DNA from: a virus
Direction: 5' to 3' (one strand)
IMG/VR virus record: IMGVR_UViG_3300030116_001245
Coordinates: 1-24,228 of that record
DNA: 24,228 nucleotides
Shown: piece after piece, positions 14,601 through 21,986 of the stretch
Layout of the letters: every line of letters begins with the position of its first letter
Numbering within the stretch: position 1 is the first letter of the stretch
Notes under the pieces: generated by a model
What the model saw: only the letters and a program-made list of their open reading frames with translations
What the model was told of the DNA's origin: nothing
The model's database searches: none
Program-made: the position numbers and the translations under genes

Positions 14601-16158
14601 ATGCTTCAGAAAAATTGCCACTTTCATATAGTTCTTTAACTGCTCTAACAGAATCTATACTACTAGCATTCGCTGTATTTCTGGCTATTTCCTGCGCTTT
14701 TGCAGCAGTCATACCGGGCTTAGTCATAAGTGCTTCAAACACTAAACGCTCTGCATGCGACTCTTGATCAACACCTGTTTCATATGCAGTTCTTAATTTC
14801 TTACCAGCAGTAGTTCTAGCAGCAGCATCAAGTAATCGTTTTACTACTCCACCGCTTGACTTTATTGGTCCATCTTCAACTGCACCAGTAGTCGGAGATT
14901 CTTCTTCGGCAGAAGCCTTTCTTTTATTTCGTTCTCTTTGTAAAAACCTTACCCATTGCGCTCGATCTTCTAATAAATTTTGTTTATATTCTACTAAGTC
15001 AGGAGCATATTGTTTATCTTTTGCTTTTTGAGCTAGCTCTTCTGGATTTTTTAATAGCTCATCAATTTCATTAATCCATTCTTCAAGTTGTATTTCTCTG
15101 TTTGATTTTGTTGCGGCTTCTGGCCCTGTCCATCCTTGCTCTTGAGCAGTTTTAAGTGGTCTTTCACCACCTTTAATAGGCATATCTTTTGTTAAATCTG
15201 ATGGATATCCTTTAATATAATTTTTGTTCTTACCTAGAAGTGCGAGTAATCCTATAAGAATAGAACCACCAATACCTTTCTTAATTAACTCAGTCCGTTC
15301 ATTGTCTTCTAACTTACGATCCATCGCTATGTCGCTGTCCGTTTGGCTATTAATCTCATCATTAACTTCCTGTGTACTTACTGCTTCATAGTCATCAAAG
15401 TTAAGTCCTTGAGGAGCACCATCTGGGGGAGTATCTTGTGGTGCAAGAACAGTTGCTCTTGCTTTTTCCCACTCGGCTCTTGGAATACCACCAGTTCCCC
15501 CTAACCATGTCGGTCTGGCATTAGGATTCCACATTGTAGGCATAAGTGTAGCTGCTGGAGTATTTTGTAATGCTTCATCTGACTCTATATATGCTCTCAT
15601 TCCTTGATCCATGCCCCCACCAATACCAAGTTGAGTTAGTCCTCGTGCTATTGTTTGTTTCTTTGTTCCTGCTTTAACAAAAGGAGTTACAGTTCTAATA
15701 AGTGCTGGAGCCATTCCTGCTCCTTTAGTTATCCATCCCGGTCCGGGAATAGCAAAACTAGCAGCAAGTCGTAAAGGTTGGTCAAGTAATGAAACTGGTT
15801 CTGGTATGTCTAATAGTTTGTTTACTCCCATACGCATTCCATGACTAAACTTAACGAATGGGTTTTCACCTAAATTTTTCATGAACTCTGTTCCCCAACT
15901 AGTATTAGGATCATCATCTCTTTGAACAGTAGTTGCAACTAACTCGTGAAGCATTCCCGGAACAGCAGGAATACCTGTTAATATGTCTGATAGACCAGCG
16001 ACACCTTGCTTTACTGGATTTACTGGGAGTACTCTATCTTCGGGAGGTGTGGAATCTACTTGTTGTTTTCCTAGTGTCGGATTAACAGTAGTTGGTTTAA
16101 CTTCATAGGCACTGAAATCGGGGGCTGACTTAGCTTCATAAGCAGAAAAATCAAGCAT
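11647..16158 (-). CDS. Giant virion/ejection-type protein (LPD38-like C-terminal region)
   Basis: A protein of 1503 residues, the largest in the window. The N-terminus has two copies of DFSAYE (3-8 and 14-19) then low-complexity, Pro-rich sequence. One hydrophobic segment lies near residue 295 (GGSILIGLLALLG). The middle is long, helical and charged. The C-terminal half (MDRKLTGYWPQFFNQWSKNMM, then ASIPYWGAMWQGWSVAGRAL, then SRILYIPGKHPSEAIIIP) recalls the LPD38-type region found in large phage polyvalent/internal proteins. It ends a run of four structural-type genes, much as T7 gp16 ends the internal-core set, so a capsid-internal protein ejected into the host is likely. No transglycosylase or protease motif was found. 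Only the domain likeness is uncertain; the gene is certain. Confidence 0.85.
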   Translation of the reverse strand: MLDFSAYEAKSAPDFSAYEVKPTTVNPTLGKQQVDSTPPEDRVLPVNPVKQGVAGLSDILTGIPAVPGMLHELVATTVQRDDDPNTSWGTEFMKNLGENPFVKFSHGMRMGVNKLLDIPEPVSLLDQPLRLAASFAIPGPGWITKGAGMAPALIRTVTPFVKAGTKKQTIARGLTQLGIGGGMDQGMRAYIESDEALQNTPAATLMPTMWNPNARPTWLGGTGGIPRAEWEKARATVLAPQDTPPDGAPQGLNFDDYEAVSTQEVNDEINSQTDSDIAMDRKLEDNERTELIKKGIGGSILIGLLALLGKNKNYIKGYPSDLTKDMPIKGGERPLKTAQEQGWTGPEAATKSNREIQLEEWINEIDELLKNPEELAQKAKDKQYAPDLVEYKQNLLEDRAQWVRFLQRERNKRKASAEEESPTTGAVEDGPIKSSGGVVKRLLDAAARTTAGKKLRTAYETGVDQESHAERLVFEALMTKPGMTAAKAQEIARNTANASSIDSVRAVKELYESGNFSEAFNVVMSTEKLAPILRTLQGMSKERQKIFNDGLLARTEKQRRAEFGEGASFVRDKDGNPWSDTTINSAIHALKMDDELFKFSTQISTIMDDMLKFTVARRVLRQDIVDGWKAKFVDEAGNAYLPGMVTTSKGTYLSRLARLLGHNTTKGKELGMMARFKGIADDPELPRYKPLDPISSVQQYMHDIVDFVNRNNAEYNMLSYLSGTRMHKGTVVIDNANAGQHAQFVGRYDSDVLGNVKGNIKWSQVAGEGKSKGALTSAEKNVRKKFNFDERTSIEDWIAKHDDLMVVTRDGESLIYNVPDPLLRSAIKMDRKLTGYWPQFFNQWSKNMMALTTGRGSPFGFAAFLYNQQVSTLAVTSGQGFKEGAIQWLGSFRGIWQHLSHNVAKDISTILTRNLDREFGLFQNLAPEQAKALRGWAQKKIQNVMMQDLQTESGLVTSAYQGSPYSGNITNALESVVMPMRETYGANALPFIWRTWKNINDAFHEGPALAKAMRLAGEAEIPTGAGKGKFWREVGRQTREVTGDVNKLPSNPTMRNIHASIPYWGAMWQGWSVAGRALKKNPGKFGAAVMGTIVFPTAMEIIWNSTADGDQTWDIQNADGTVQKMTKREHFWKFLSPEQRNNSRILYIPGKHPSEAIIIPAEPMFSLVRGTTIELMDLFFNLSAGVTTDNGDHMLAGLTRFFDIPTPPPLGAAMAFADEGKDFRIGLNVVTDPEEGKSFSFLHAAPRGNSRVGGDRNVRATGDEFSTRMGAVLTELGGAGMQTLLAASNAYFGGRDDVKVPFSEGFPRFLSEAGLGLKKSARFVNPLFPGTLSFNPNNETTRKLFAARTSLTEIVERTKILNTGGMSATGRLLAGGDTLVPTEDPIEHQLMTIAPTILAEITKMDGLIKDLKDKVTQARNANKLFGEGGRVIIPKSAQEKQNYIDAWNLDIATLKAMQWQVIETHMQEFNEMMSRKLRRNINIDLTAYSPRSNLMKESTSSPN
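16102..16152 (-). repeat. Tandem DFSAYE repeat coding for the N-terminus of the giant protein
   Basis: Residues 3-8 and 14-19 of the 1503-residue protein are identical (DFSAYE), spaced 11 residues apart, each followed by a short Lys/Pro linker. At DNA level the two copies are similar but not identical, so it is a conserved peptide motif or old duplication, not a recent slip. It may be a scaffold- or portal-binding tag. Confidence 0.7.
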
Positions 16159-16160
16159 GA

Positions 16161-16937
16161 TTACTTTCCAAAAGAAGTTACATCAATAAAACTTCCGTCA
16201 ATGTCAACAGCAAAATATCTTCCAGAACTATCAGGACCGACAATAGGGCCATTACCCTTCATTCCTCGAAAACTAAACCCTTTCCCATTCTTTCCCATTG
16301 TCACTGTTGATCCTGCATTGGAACTGACAAAGTTCCTTGTTGCATCTACTTGCTTTTGTTCACTTGCTGATGTTCCAGATTTTGGTACTTTTCGTGTACG
16401 TTTTTGTGATTCTGTGACTTCTTCAATGCTTATCTTACCATCAGCACCTCGCACTGTTTCATAGCGTTTTCTTTTCTCGCCTGTTTCATCTTTACCAGCA
16501 GCAGCAGTACTGATATTAGTTGGCTCGTGCCTTCTAAAGTCAGCAACACTTGATTGTTCTCCACGAAGTATCTTTTCAAGTCCGGGTAATGTAAAACTGA
16601 TCCCTGATTTTCCAGCAAGTGGACCTGCTCCTTCTCCCAAATTTTTGAAAATTTTACTAGTTTGTGATCCCAGTAGTCCTTGAAGTTCTCGCTGTCCATA
16701 CGCAGACTTAGCGGCTTCAGGTAGCATTTGATTATACTGAAACCCAATTTGGTGCATTAAGTTTTGATGCTTTAATCTTTCTAACGCTGATTTAGCCCGA
16801 GAATCTTGTCGTGCTAATAGATCTTTTAACTGACCTGCTTGCGTTAACTTAGTTAAATTTTGCGTTTGCTGTCGCCTGTCAGCAATGGATTTACTCCAGT
16901 TATTCATACCTTGTTGGAAGAAAGGGTCTAGTGCCAT
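16161..16937 (-). CDS. Putative internal virion protein
   Basis: A protein of 258 residues with no recognised family. The first 110 residues are helical and Gln/Lys-rich (KSIADRRQQTQNLTKLTQAGQ...ALERLKHQNLMHQIG), typical of phage internal or adaptor proteins. The second half is Ser/Gly/Lys-rich and likely disordered until a final strand pair (GPIVGPDSSGRYFAVDIDGSF) that could be a small beta unit. Start and previous stop share a base (TAATG), and the 1503-codon gene begins 2 bp after its stop, so these are translated as a set. The structural role is inferred from position and composition. Confidence 0.6.
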   Translation of the reverse strand: MALDPFFQQGMNNWSKSIADRRQQTQNLTKLTQAGQLKDLLARQDSRAKSALERLKHQNLMHQIGFQYNQMLPEAAKSAYGQRELQGLLGSQTSKIFKNLGEGAGPLAGKSGISFTLPGLEKILRGEQSSVADFRRHEPTNISTAAAGKDETGEKRKRYETVRGADGKISIEEVTESQKRTRKVPKSGTSASEQKQVDATRNFVSSNAGSTVTMGKNGKGFSFRGMKGNGPIVGPDSSGRYFAVDIDGSFIDVTSFGK

Positions 16938-17842
16938 TATCCGAATCCCATTCCAAAGTTAGACCAAGCCCCAGTATTAGATGTCTGATCTCCAAGTACC
17001 CTTTCTAGTAATGCTTGCTGGAACCTATTGTTTTCTGCTCGGGCTTGTCGATAATCTGCATCAGCTTGCATACCTTGTAGTACATTACCAATTCCCATAC
17101 CTATAGAAGCAGGAGCATATGAAGGTTGTGCCACTGGTGGTTTAGGTAACATAGCATTGGCTTGTGCAATAGATCCTATACTTTCAGTTCCGGGAATTTT
17201 TGGAGCATATCTAGGATCAGTACTCATCATCTTAGCCGCATTGAGTCCTGTCGTAGTGTATCTATCCCAATCCTTATCTGCGAGATCCAACGCTTCCTTT
17301 TCACCTCCCAGTTGTATCTGCGGGAGAACACGTTGTGTGAATTGCCTAACAAGATTAGGTGCGTTAGACATCCCCGAACGAGTTCGTTGCGCCAGTGCAG
17401 TAGCATCTTGAATGGCTGGATTAAGTATCGCATTTTTGATTCTGTCGTTGTCTGCATCAATTATTCCTCTTGCTTGATTAAGATTAAGCGGAGTACGTAA
17501 TGGTGGCAGGTTTCGAGCAATCTGGCCTCGTAAGTTTGCTCCTGCGTCAACGAGTGGCATCTTACCTTTTTCTTGTGCCAGTACGTTTTGTGCTCCGATG
17601 TCTACAGCCTCCTTAACAGGTCCAAATACTTCAGTCTTTTGGGGTGTTCCTGTTCCTCCCGGTCTGCCTACTGTAGTTCCGAATGGATCAACAGTGCCAG
17701 CATTTATATTAGCTATTGCATCTTGCCTAGCTTGTTCTTGTGCTCTAAAGTTTTGTTTATTTGCCTTGTCAGTACTAAACGCACCAAACATGGAGCCAAT
17801 ACCTGACGCAAATTGTCCTATGTTTCCTAAGTTTTCAAACAT
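16937..17842 (-). CDS. Putative internal virion protein, Gly/Ala/Gln-rich
   Basis: A protein of 301 residues. The opening FENLGNIGQFASGIGSMFGAF is a Gly-rich hydrophobic segment that could insert in a membrane, followed by KANKQNFRAQEQARQDA, a helical Gln/Ala-rich section. This is the style of podovirus ejection proteins such as T7 gp14, though no homology is claimed. The rest alternates Pro/Asn-rich loops and helices and ends in another helical stretch (QADADYRQARAENNRFQQALLERVLG). TAATG overlaps join it to both neighbours. No catalytic motif seen. Confidence 0.6.
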   Translation of the reverse strand: MFENLGNIGQFASGIGSMFGAFSTDKANKQNFRAQEQARQDAIANINAGTVDPFGTTVGRPGGTGTPQKTEVFGPVKEAVDIGAQNVLAQEKGKMPLVDAGANLRGQIARNLPPLRTPLNLNQARGIIDADNDRIKNAILNPAIQDATALAQRTRSGMSNAPNLVRQFTQRVLPQIQLGGEKEALDLADKDWDRYTTTGLNAAKMMSTDPRYAPKIPGTESIGSIAQANAMLPKPPVAQPSYAPASIGMGIGNVLQGMQADADYRQARAENNRFQQALLERVLGDQTSNTGAWSNFGMGFG

Positions 17843-19524
17843 TAAAATCTTCCACTTCCTAAACTGCTTAAACCTCTGTCACGTTTTGTTACGCCACTTC
17901 CTCTAGCAGCAAGCTCGTCTAGGAAACTAGGTGCGCCACTTACCAAACCTTGTGTTGCTCCAGCTTCAGATATTGCAGCTTGCGGATCAAATAACTGTTC
18001 TGCTCCAAGTTGTTCTCTAATACCTGATTCCAACTGAGGCAGTCGTCCCTGCACAAACGATTCCCTTTCGCTAGCAAACGGAGCAATGTCAAAGAAAGGA
18101 TCTCCCAGACTAAAACTACCAGCTTGCTGTAAGGCTCTGTCACGTATTAAGTCTACATCTCTTTGAGCCGTTCCCCTAATACTTTCTCCAATACCTTCCA
18201 ATCGTGACCTAGCCTCTGGCTCTGCACTACTAATAAATTGTCCAGCACTTTGACCACCTGTAGCACTAAGATTACCTCTAGCACCAAACCTAGCTATATC
18301 ACCTAATGCACTTTCACGTTGGTTAGTGAGTATATTATTAATAGCACTGTCATCAGTTATAGGCTCAAAAGCCTTTCCTGTAAACACATTACCTATCTGA
18401 CCTGTATATTCGTCACGTAATCTGCCACTTTCTTTGTCAAGTAATTCTTGTCCTAGACTTCCACTACCGAATTCACTTTGGAACTGTTGCTGATTTGCAT
18501 CAGGTCCAAGTGCTTGATTTCGTTTAAGAATTCCAGTTTTAATTATACTATTAAAGTATTCGTCAGTGATACCGGGATTAACAGTGTTAGCTAAAGTACT
18601 CTCTATTAACTGATCTAATGCAGCATTTCTGTCAAATGCAGGAACGCCACCAGTTTGGGCCACTTCATTTAATAATGTATTCTCATTCCAATCAGGCTGT
18701 GGATTCGAGAAGCTGGCATCCATTGGATATGCTTGACCATCTTTGTTAACTGCCATCTCTAATCCAGTAACAGGATCAGTATATGTACCAATTACTCCAC
18801 CAAGCTCAGTACCAATTCCTGCTAATACATTTAATCCTAGTGGCATGTAACTGAGTGGATCTTTTGCAGCCATGTCAATTAGGCCAGTACGATTATCGTT
18901 AATAAAATCACCATCCATAAGTGCATTATATTTATCAGTATATGTCGGAAGCCCATACATAGCCCTACTATCGGGACTAGTGCCAGCAGTAGAACGAGCT
19001 ACTCCGGGAATGTTACTAAGAGTTATGTTTTGTTTTCTTGCATTAGTTACAAGATTGTCAAATGCTTGTGGATCTTTCTTAGATAAAGTCTGTAATCCTT
19101 CATATCCATATTCATTTAGTAGGTTATTAAGAAAACCTGCTGGAGTACTTACATCACCTAATTGTTGTGCAGAACGTGCATTAACTATATCACTTATAAT
19201 ATTAGGACTAGCTGGATTAACAGTTCCAGTTAATACTGCACTCTTTGCTTCGGCCATAAAGTCATCAAACTCTGGACCAGAAATGCCACGATTTATTGCA
19301 TCGGTCATTATTGCGTATTTATTTGCATTCCATGCACCAATTCTATCGAGTTCTGCAAGCCTTGCTTCTTCTTGTTCCGCATCAATAATGCTATAAAGTG
19401 GTGATCTATTTGATGGACGTAGTAGTGTCGCATACTCACCATTAGCACCACCCCATACATTATCCAAGTCTTGCATAGATGCGCCAAAATCAAAGTCTTC
19501 TTGATCAAATTCGTTAACTGCCAT
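17842..19524 (-). CDS. Putative structural/internal virion protein
   Basis: A protein of 560 residues, acidic at the N-terminus (NEFDQEDFDFGASMQDLDNVWGG), Asn/Asp/Gly/Pro-rich in the middle, with a C-terminal third of Ala/Gly/Arg/Glu-rich helices (ARSRLEGIGESIRGTAQRDVDLIRDRALQQAG). No known domain is recognised. Size, composition and position at the head of the four-gene virion block right after lysis fit an internal or tail-tube-associated protein. The gene starts 2 bp past the lysozyme stop with no strong ribosome site, which suggests coupled translation. It shares its last base with the next start (TAATG). Confidence 0.6.
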   Translation of the reverse strand: MAVNEFDQEDFDFGASMQDLDNVWGGANGEYATLLRPSNRSPLYSIIDAEQEEARLAELDRIGAWNANKYAIMTDAINRGISGPEFDDFMAEAKSAVLTGTVNPASPNIISDIVNARSAQQLGDVSTPAGFLNNLLNEYGYEGLQTLSKKDPQAFDNLVTNARKQNITLSNIPGVARSTAGTSPDSRAMYGLPTYTDKYNALMDGDFINDNRTGLIDMAAKDPLSYMPLGLNVLAGIGTELGGVIGTYTDPVTGLEMAVNKDGQAYPMDASFSNPQPDWNENTLLNEVAQTGGVPAFDRNAALDQLIESTLANTVNPGITDEYFNSIIKTGILKRNQALGPDANQQQFQSEFGSGSLGQELLDKESGRLRDEYTGQIGNVFTGKAFEPITDDSAINNILTNQRESALGDIARFGARGNLSATGGQSAGQFISSAEPEARSRLEGIGESIRGTAQRDVDLIRDRALQQAGSFSLGDPFFDIAPFASERESFVQGRLPQLESGIREQLGAEQLFDPQAAISEAGATQGLVSGAPSFLDELAARGSGVTKRDRGLSSLGSGRF

Positions 19525-19526
19525 AT

Positions 19527-19967
19527 CTAACTCAAAAATAACTCTCGTTCAATTGCTCTACGTCTTACTAGTCCAGCAAGTATTCTTCCACCAGCCCTTC
19601 GCCATTTTGGAAACTCATCTGCTGCACCAATTCTATCATCCCTATTTAGTTTAGATCTAAGTGTACTCGACTGAAGGTTTCCACTTCCAATGTTATAACA
19701 CAGTGAACATAGTGCGCTAAATTCATTACTGTCTAATTGTACTCTCATTAGCTTACTTACTGTTTTTTCACTTTGCTCCAGATCCAAACGCAACAACTCC
19801 TCAGCTTCTTCGTAATTGATAGGTTCCATATCCATCGTGACAGGTCTACCATTAATCCTAGTAGTCCCGAACCCAATTGTTGTAACCCCTGCACTACACT
19901 TGTAAGGGCGTTTTTCAAAGCCTTCAAATGTCTTAATAATATTAATTCCAGCATCATTGCACCTCAT
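19527..19967 (-). CDS. Endolysin: GH24 lysozyme (T4/P1-type)
   Basis: A protein of 146 residues that cuts the peptidoglycan glycan strand. From the ATG at 19967 the catalytic residues are Glu15 (TFEGF), Cys24 (PYKCSAG) and Thr30 (VTTIGFGT). The 9- and 6-residue spacings are the same as Glu42-Cys51-Thr57 of P1 Lyz. LCYNIGSGNLQSSTL and GRILAGLVRRRAIERELFL are the standard downstream family motifs. An open frame extends upstream to a TTG at 20006, but the ATG is preferred because the small gene upstream stops 5 bases before it and GGGGAAG precedes it. There is no SAR or signal segment, so it depends on the holin for release. Part of the holin-peptide-lysozyme cassette. Confidence 0.9.
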   Translation of the reverse strand: MRCNDAGINIIKTFEGFEKRPYKCSAGVTTIGFGTTRINGRPVTMDMEPINYEEAEELLRLDLEQSEKTVSKLMRVQLDSNEFSALCSLCYNIGSGNLQSSTLRSKLNRDDRIGAADEFPKWRRAGGRILAGLVRRRAIERELFLS

Positions 19968-19972
19968 TATTC

Positions 19973-20071
19973 TTAATGTCTTCCCCACATTTTCTGCCAC
20001 AACCAATTATCAAGTCTCGTTACCTTTTTAGAAACCCAACGAACTGGCACACTTCGCCAAATTCCCTTCAT
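19973..20071 (-). CDS. 32-residue Trp-rich basic peptide in the lysis cassette
   Basis: An ORF of 32 residues that opens MKGIWRSVPVRWVSKKV and ends WLWQKMWGRH, with five Trp among many Lys/Arg. Its ATG overlaps the holin stop as ATGA (20068-20071), and its TAA lies 5 bases before the lysozyme ATG, so it fits the gap exactly. Amphipathic Trp/Arg-rich peptides tend to bind membrane surfaces, so it may help holin or lysozyme action or act as an antiholin. That role is inference. It is too short for ordinary gene finders. The ribosome site is only the GAAGAA within the holin end, in keeping with coupled translation. No family recognised. Confidence 0.6.
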   Translation of the reverse strand: MKGIWRSVPVRWVSKKVTRLDNWLWQKMWGRH

Positions 20072-20517
20072 TTCTTCGACCTATTTATCGCTCTACCACC
20101 AAACCAAAAAGAAATCACAGCAGCAAACAAGGCTTGCGTCTGATCATCCCAAGTTAATTGTACCGCATCTAGAGAAGAAATACCAGAAGCAGTTAACGCT
20201 AAATAAGCAGATACTTCAACGAACAGGAACAAACCAAAGAAAGCATAAGTAATAACTGGTCTAACACTTCCACGTAAACCATCTATCCATTTAACTCCTG
20301 TGTTTTGTACTGATTTCTGTAGTGCTTCTACCTCACGTATATCAGCTTCTACATTAACCATCTCTAGTTTTTGTACTGCTAGTTCTTTTTGTTGCCTTAT
20401 TTGCACTTCCATTATAGCGAGTTCGTGCTTTTTGTCTTGCTTATCTTGAAAGTAATCCATGACTTTAGGAAGAAAAGAACTGCCAAATCCAAGTAATGAT
20501 CCAAGTAATGATAACAT
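20068..20517 (-). CDS. Holin, three-TM type (GTA_holin_3TM-like)
   Basis: A protein of 149 residues. A hydrophobic N-terminal segment (LSLLGSLLGFGSSFLP, residues 2-17) is followed by a charged coiled coil (about 22-70), then DGLRGSVRPVIT leading into a membrane span (about 88-109) and a last span (about 128-143, ALFAAVISFWFGGRAI). The GLRGSVRP turn, the QALFAAVISFWFGGRA end and the order are those of the 3TM holin family described from gene transfer agents. It would form inner-membrane holes that let the lysozyme next door out. A strong AGGAGAGGA lies upstream of the ATG, overlapping the end of the preceding gene. Confidence 0.85.
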   Translation of the reverse strand: MLSLLGSLLGFGSSFLPKVMDYFQDKQDKKHELAIMEVQIRQQKELAVQKLEMVNVEADIREVEALQKSVQNTGVKWIDGLRGSVRPVITYAFFGLFLFVEVSAYLALTASGISSLDAVQLTWDDQTQALFAAVISFWFGGRAINRSKK

Positions 20518-20521
20518 TATA

Positions 20522-20713
20522 CTAGTCCTCTCCTTTAAGTCTTTCTAATCTAACAAGTACAGATGCACACTGTTCTATGTGCCTTCGTAAATTCTTAGTA
20601 TTAATAGGAGCAGTTACTATGTGTGGTTCTTCACTACCATTCATATATTCCAGAACTATGTGTGCTAGTCCTGTATATTCTCCAGCCCTCTTTTCTAATG
20701 AACAACTAATCAT
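20522..20713 (-). CDS. Small hypothetical protein before the holin
   Basis: A protein of 63 residues from the ATG at 20713, which forms an ATGA overlap with the phosphoesterase stop and has GGAAGAG six bases upstream; a longer in-frame start at 20728 is less likely. The chain has an N-terminal beta section (SCSLEKRAGEYTGLAHIVLEYM) and a C-terminal helix (NLRRHIEQCASVLVRLERLKG). It is soluble, with two Cys. No family is recognised. Its end carries the ribosome site of the holin gene, so it belongs to the lysis transcript. Confidence 0.55.
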   Translation of the reverse strand: MISCSLEKRAGEYTGLAHIVLEYMNGSEEPHIVTAPINTKNLRRHIEQCASVLVRLERLKGED

Positions 20714-21738
20714 CGGTTTCTCTTCCATGTTAAGTACTCTGCTCCCTCTTCAATGTCAGCAAATGGTTTAATACGTCTAGTTAATGCAGATTCTAATGGA
20801 TCAATAACAAACATAATACTTGCTCCTTGAATATTATCATGAAATCCATGTCTCGTAGCAAATTCATCTATCCATTTATATCCTCTGGCCCTAGCTAAAC
20901 ATACAACTCGTCCATCATCAAGTTCTTCTTGAGTCATTGCCCAATTATGATGATGTCCAGCTATATAAATGTCTGCGTGTTCTCCCCAAAGTGCTGCCCT
21001 TTTTTGTCCATGTAGCCTATTATATATAGATGTACCTTTATGATTATGTGAAGCATCTATTTTAATCTCAACATCATTAGGGAATGACAGCATAAACTTT
21101 GCTCTCCAATCTGCCATAGGTATTTTATGTGCATTGAGTGTTTTAAGATATGTAGAGAACTCTCCATCCATTGCATCGTGATTCCCCATCAGCCATACGA
21201 TCCAAGGAATTCCACTGTCTTCTAGAAACCATCGAGCAAGTCTTCGCTCAGTTTTACGACTAACATCATTCTCTGCATATAGTCTTATAAGATTTCCATA
21301 GCTCCAGTTATCAGCAGTATCCCCAAGGTTTACACAATATACACCATCGGTATTAGCTAATGTATCTATGTCAGATCTTAACAATGGAATGTTACAGCCA
21401 TTAGATCCAAGATGAGGATCACCAATAAATGTAATACCCACAGGCTTATCGTCTTTTATTTTAACTTTAAACCACTTCATTGAATCTTCGTAAGCTAACC
21501 TATTTGTAAATCGTTTTCCCATATGGTCCAGGATTTCTTCCGCAGATATGTCATCATCAGGAAATGTTGGAAGTTCTACGTTTTCTACGCTTGTTGGTTC
21601 TTTTGTAACTTTAAGAAGTCTCTTAGCTTTTGAATTTGATATTCCTAGTTGTCGTGCTACCTCTGCTTTATTATGTAATTCAGCATAAAGGTTGTGTGCC
21701 TCAATGACCTCTGGATGGTCAGTTGTATAAGTCGTCAT
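20710..21738 (-). CDS. Calcineurin-like metallophosphoesterase with HTH-like N-terminus
   Basis: A protein of 342 residues. The metal-site motifs are complete: GDPHLG (106-111), GDTADN (139-144), GNHD (185-188), His231/His233 and GHHHNW (261-266), so a two-metal phosphoesterase is nearly certain. It could be an Mre11/SbcD-like nuclease, a phosphodiesterase or a nucleotide hydrolase. Residues about 8-45 (EVIEAHNLYAELHNKAEVARQLGISNSKAKRLLK) form a helix-turn-helix-like unit, as in phage proteins of this type that may bind DNA. A TGAGG ribosome site precedes the ATG. The setting between tail genes and the lysis cassette is curious for a nucleic-acid enzyme. The substrate cannot be read. Confidence 0.85.
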   Translation of the reverse strand: MTTYTTDHPEVIEAHNLYAELHNKAEVARQLGISNSKAKRLLKVTKEPTSVENVELPTFPDDDISAEEILDHMGKRFTNRLAYEDSMKWFKVKIKDDKPVGITFIGDPHLGSNGCNIPLLRSDIDTLANTDGVYCVNLGDTADNWSYGNLIRLYAENDVSRKTERRLARWFLEDSGIPWIVWLMGNHDAMDGEFSTYLKTLNAHKIPMADWRAKFMLSFPNDVEIKIDASHNHKGTSIYNRLHGQKRAALWGEHADIYIAGHHHNWAMTQEELDDGRVVCLARARGYKWIDEFATRHGFHDNIQGASIMFVIDPLESALTRRIKPFADIEEGAEYLTWKRNR

Positions 21739-21761
21739 ATTATTGCCTCAAGTTATTGATA

Positions 21762-21986
21762 TTAAACGTCTTTTTCTTCAACTTTATTTTCACTTTCATC
21801 CTTCTTTGGAATGACTAAACAGATTGATGAAGCGAATGCTAGCGGAAGTCTATTTGCTGCTTCTCGAATCATCTCTGCTCCCCGGTAATAACATTCTTTT
21901 GATGTAAGATATGGACCCTTTTTATCTTCTAATTGCATAGCTGTCATGGAATTAATTGATGCGATTACTATTATTGCTTTAAACAC
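21762..21986 (-). CDS. Small secreted protein (GTG start)
   Basis: A protein of 74 residues starting at the GTG at 21986. CCTCCT on the plus strand (21992-21997) reads as a perfect AGGAGG five bases upstream, much better than the ATG at 22016, which lies inside the coding overlap. The N-terminus (FKAIIVIASINSMTA) is a cleavable signal peptide, with a likely cut after MTA; there is no lipobox. The mature part has two Cys (SKECYYRG and ASSICLV), suggesting a periplasmic disulfide, and a Lys/Glu-rich tail. It overlaps the TM/coiled-coil gene by 8 bp. It could be a spanin-like or periplasmic effector; this is inference. Confidence 0.6.
   Translation of the reverse strand: MFKAIIVIASINSMTAMQLEDKKGPYLTSKECYYRGAEMIREAANRLPLAFASSICLVIPKKDESENKVEEKDV

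Noticed and set aside
19968-20006. Longer lysozyme start at TTG (20006)
   Set aside because: It would overlap the coupled 32-codon ORF and adds no family-like residues; the ATG at 19967 fits spacing and context.
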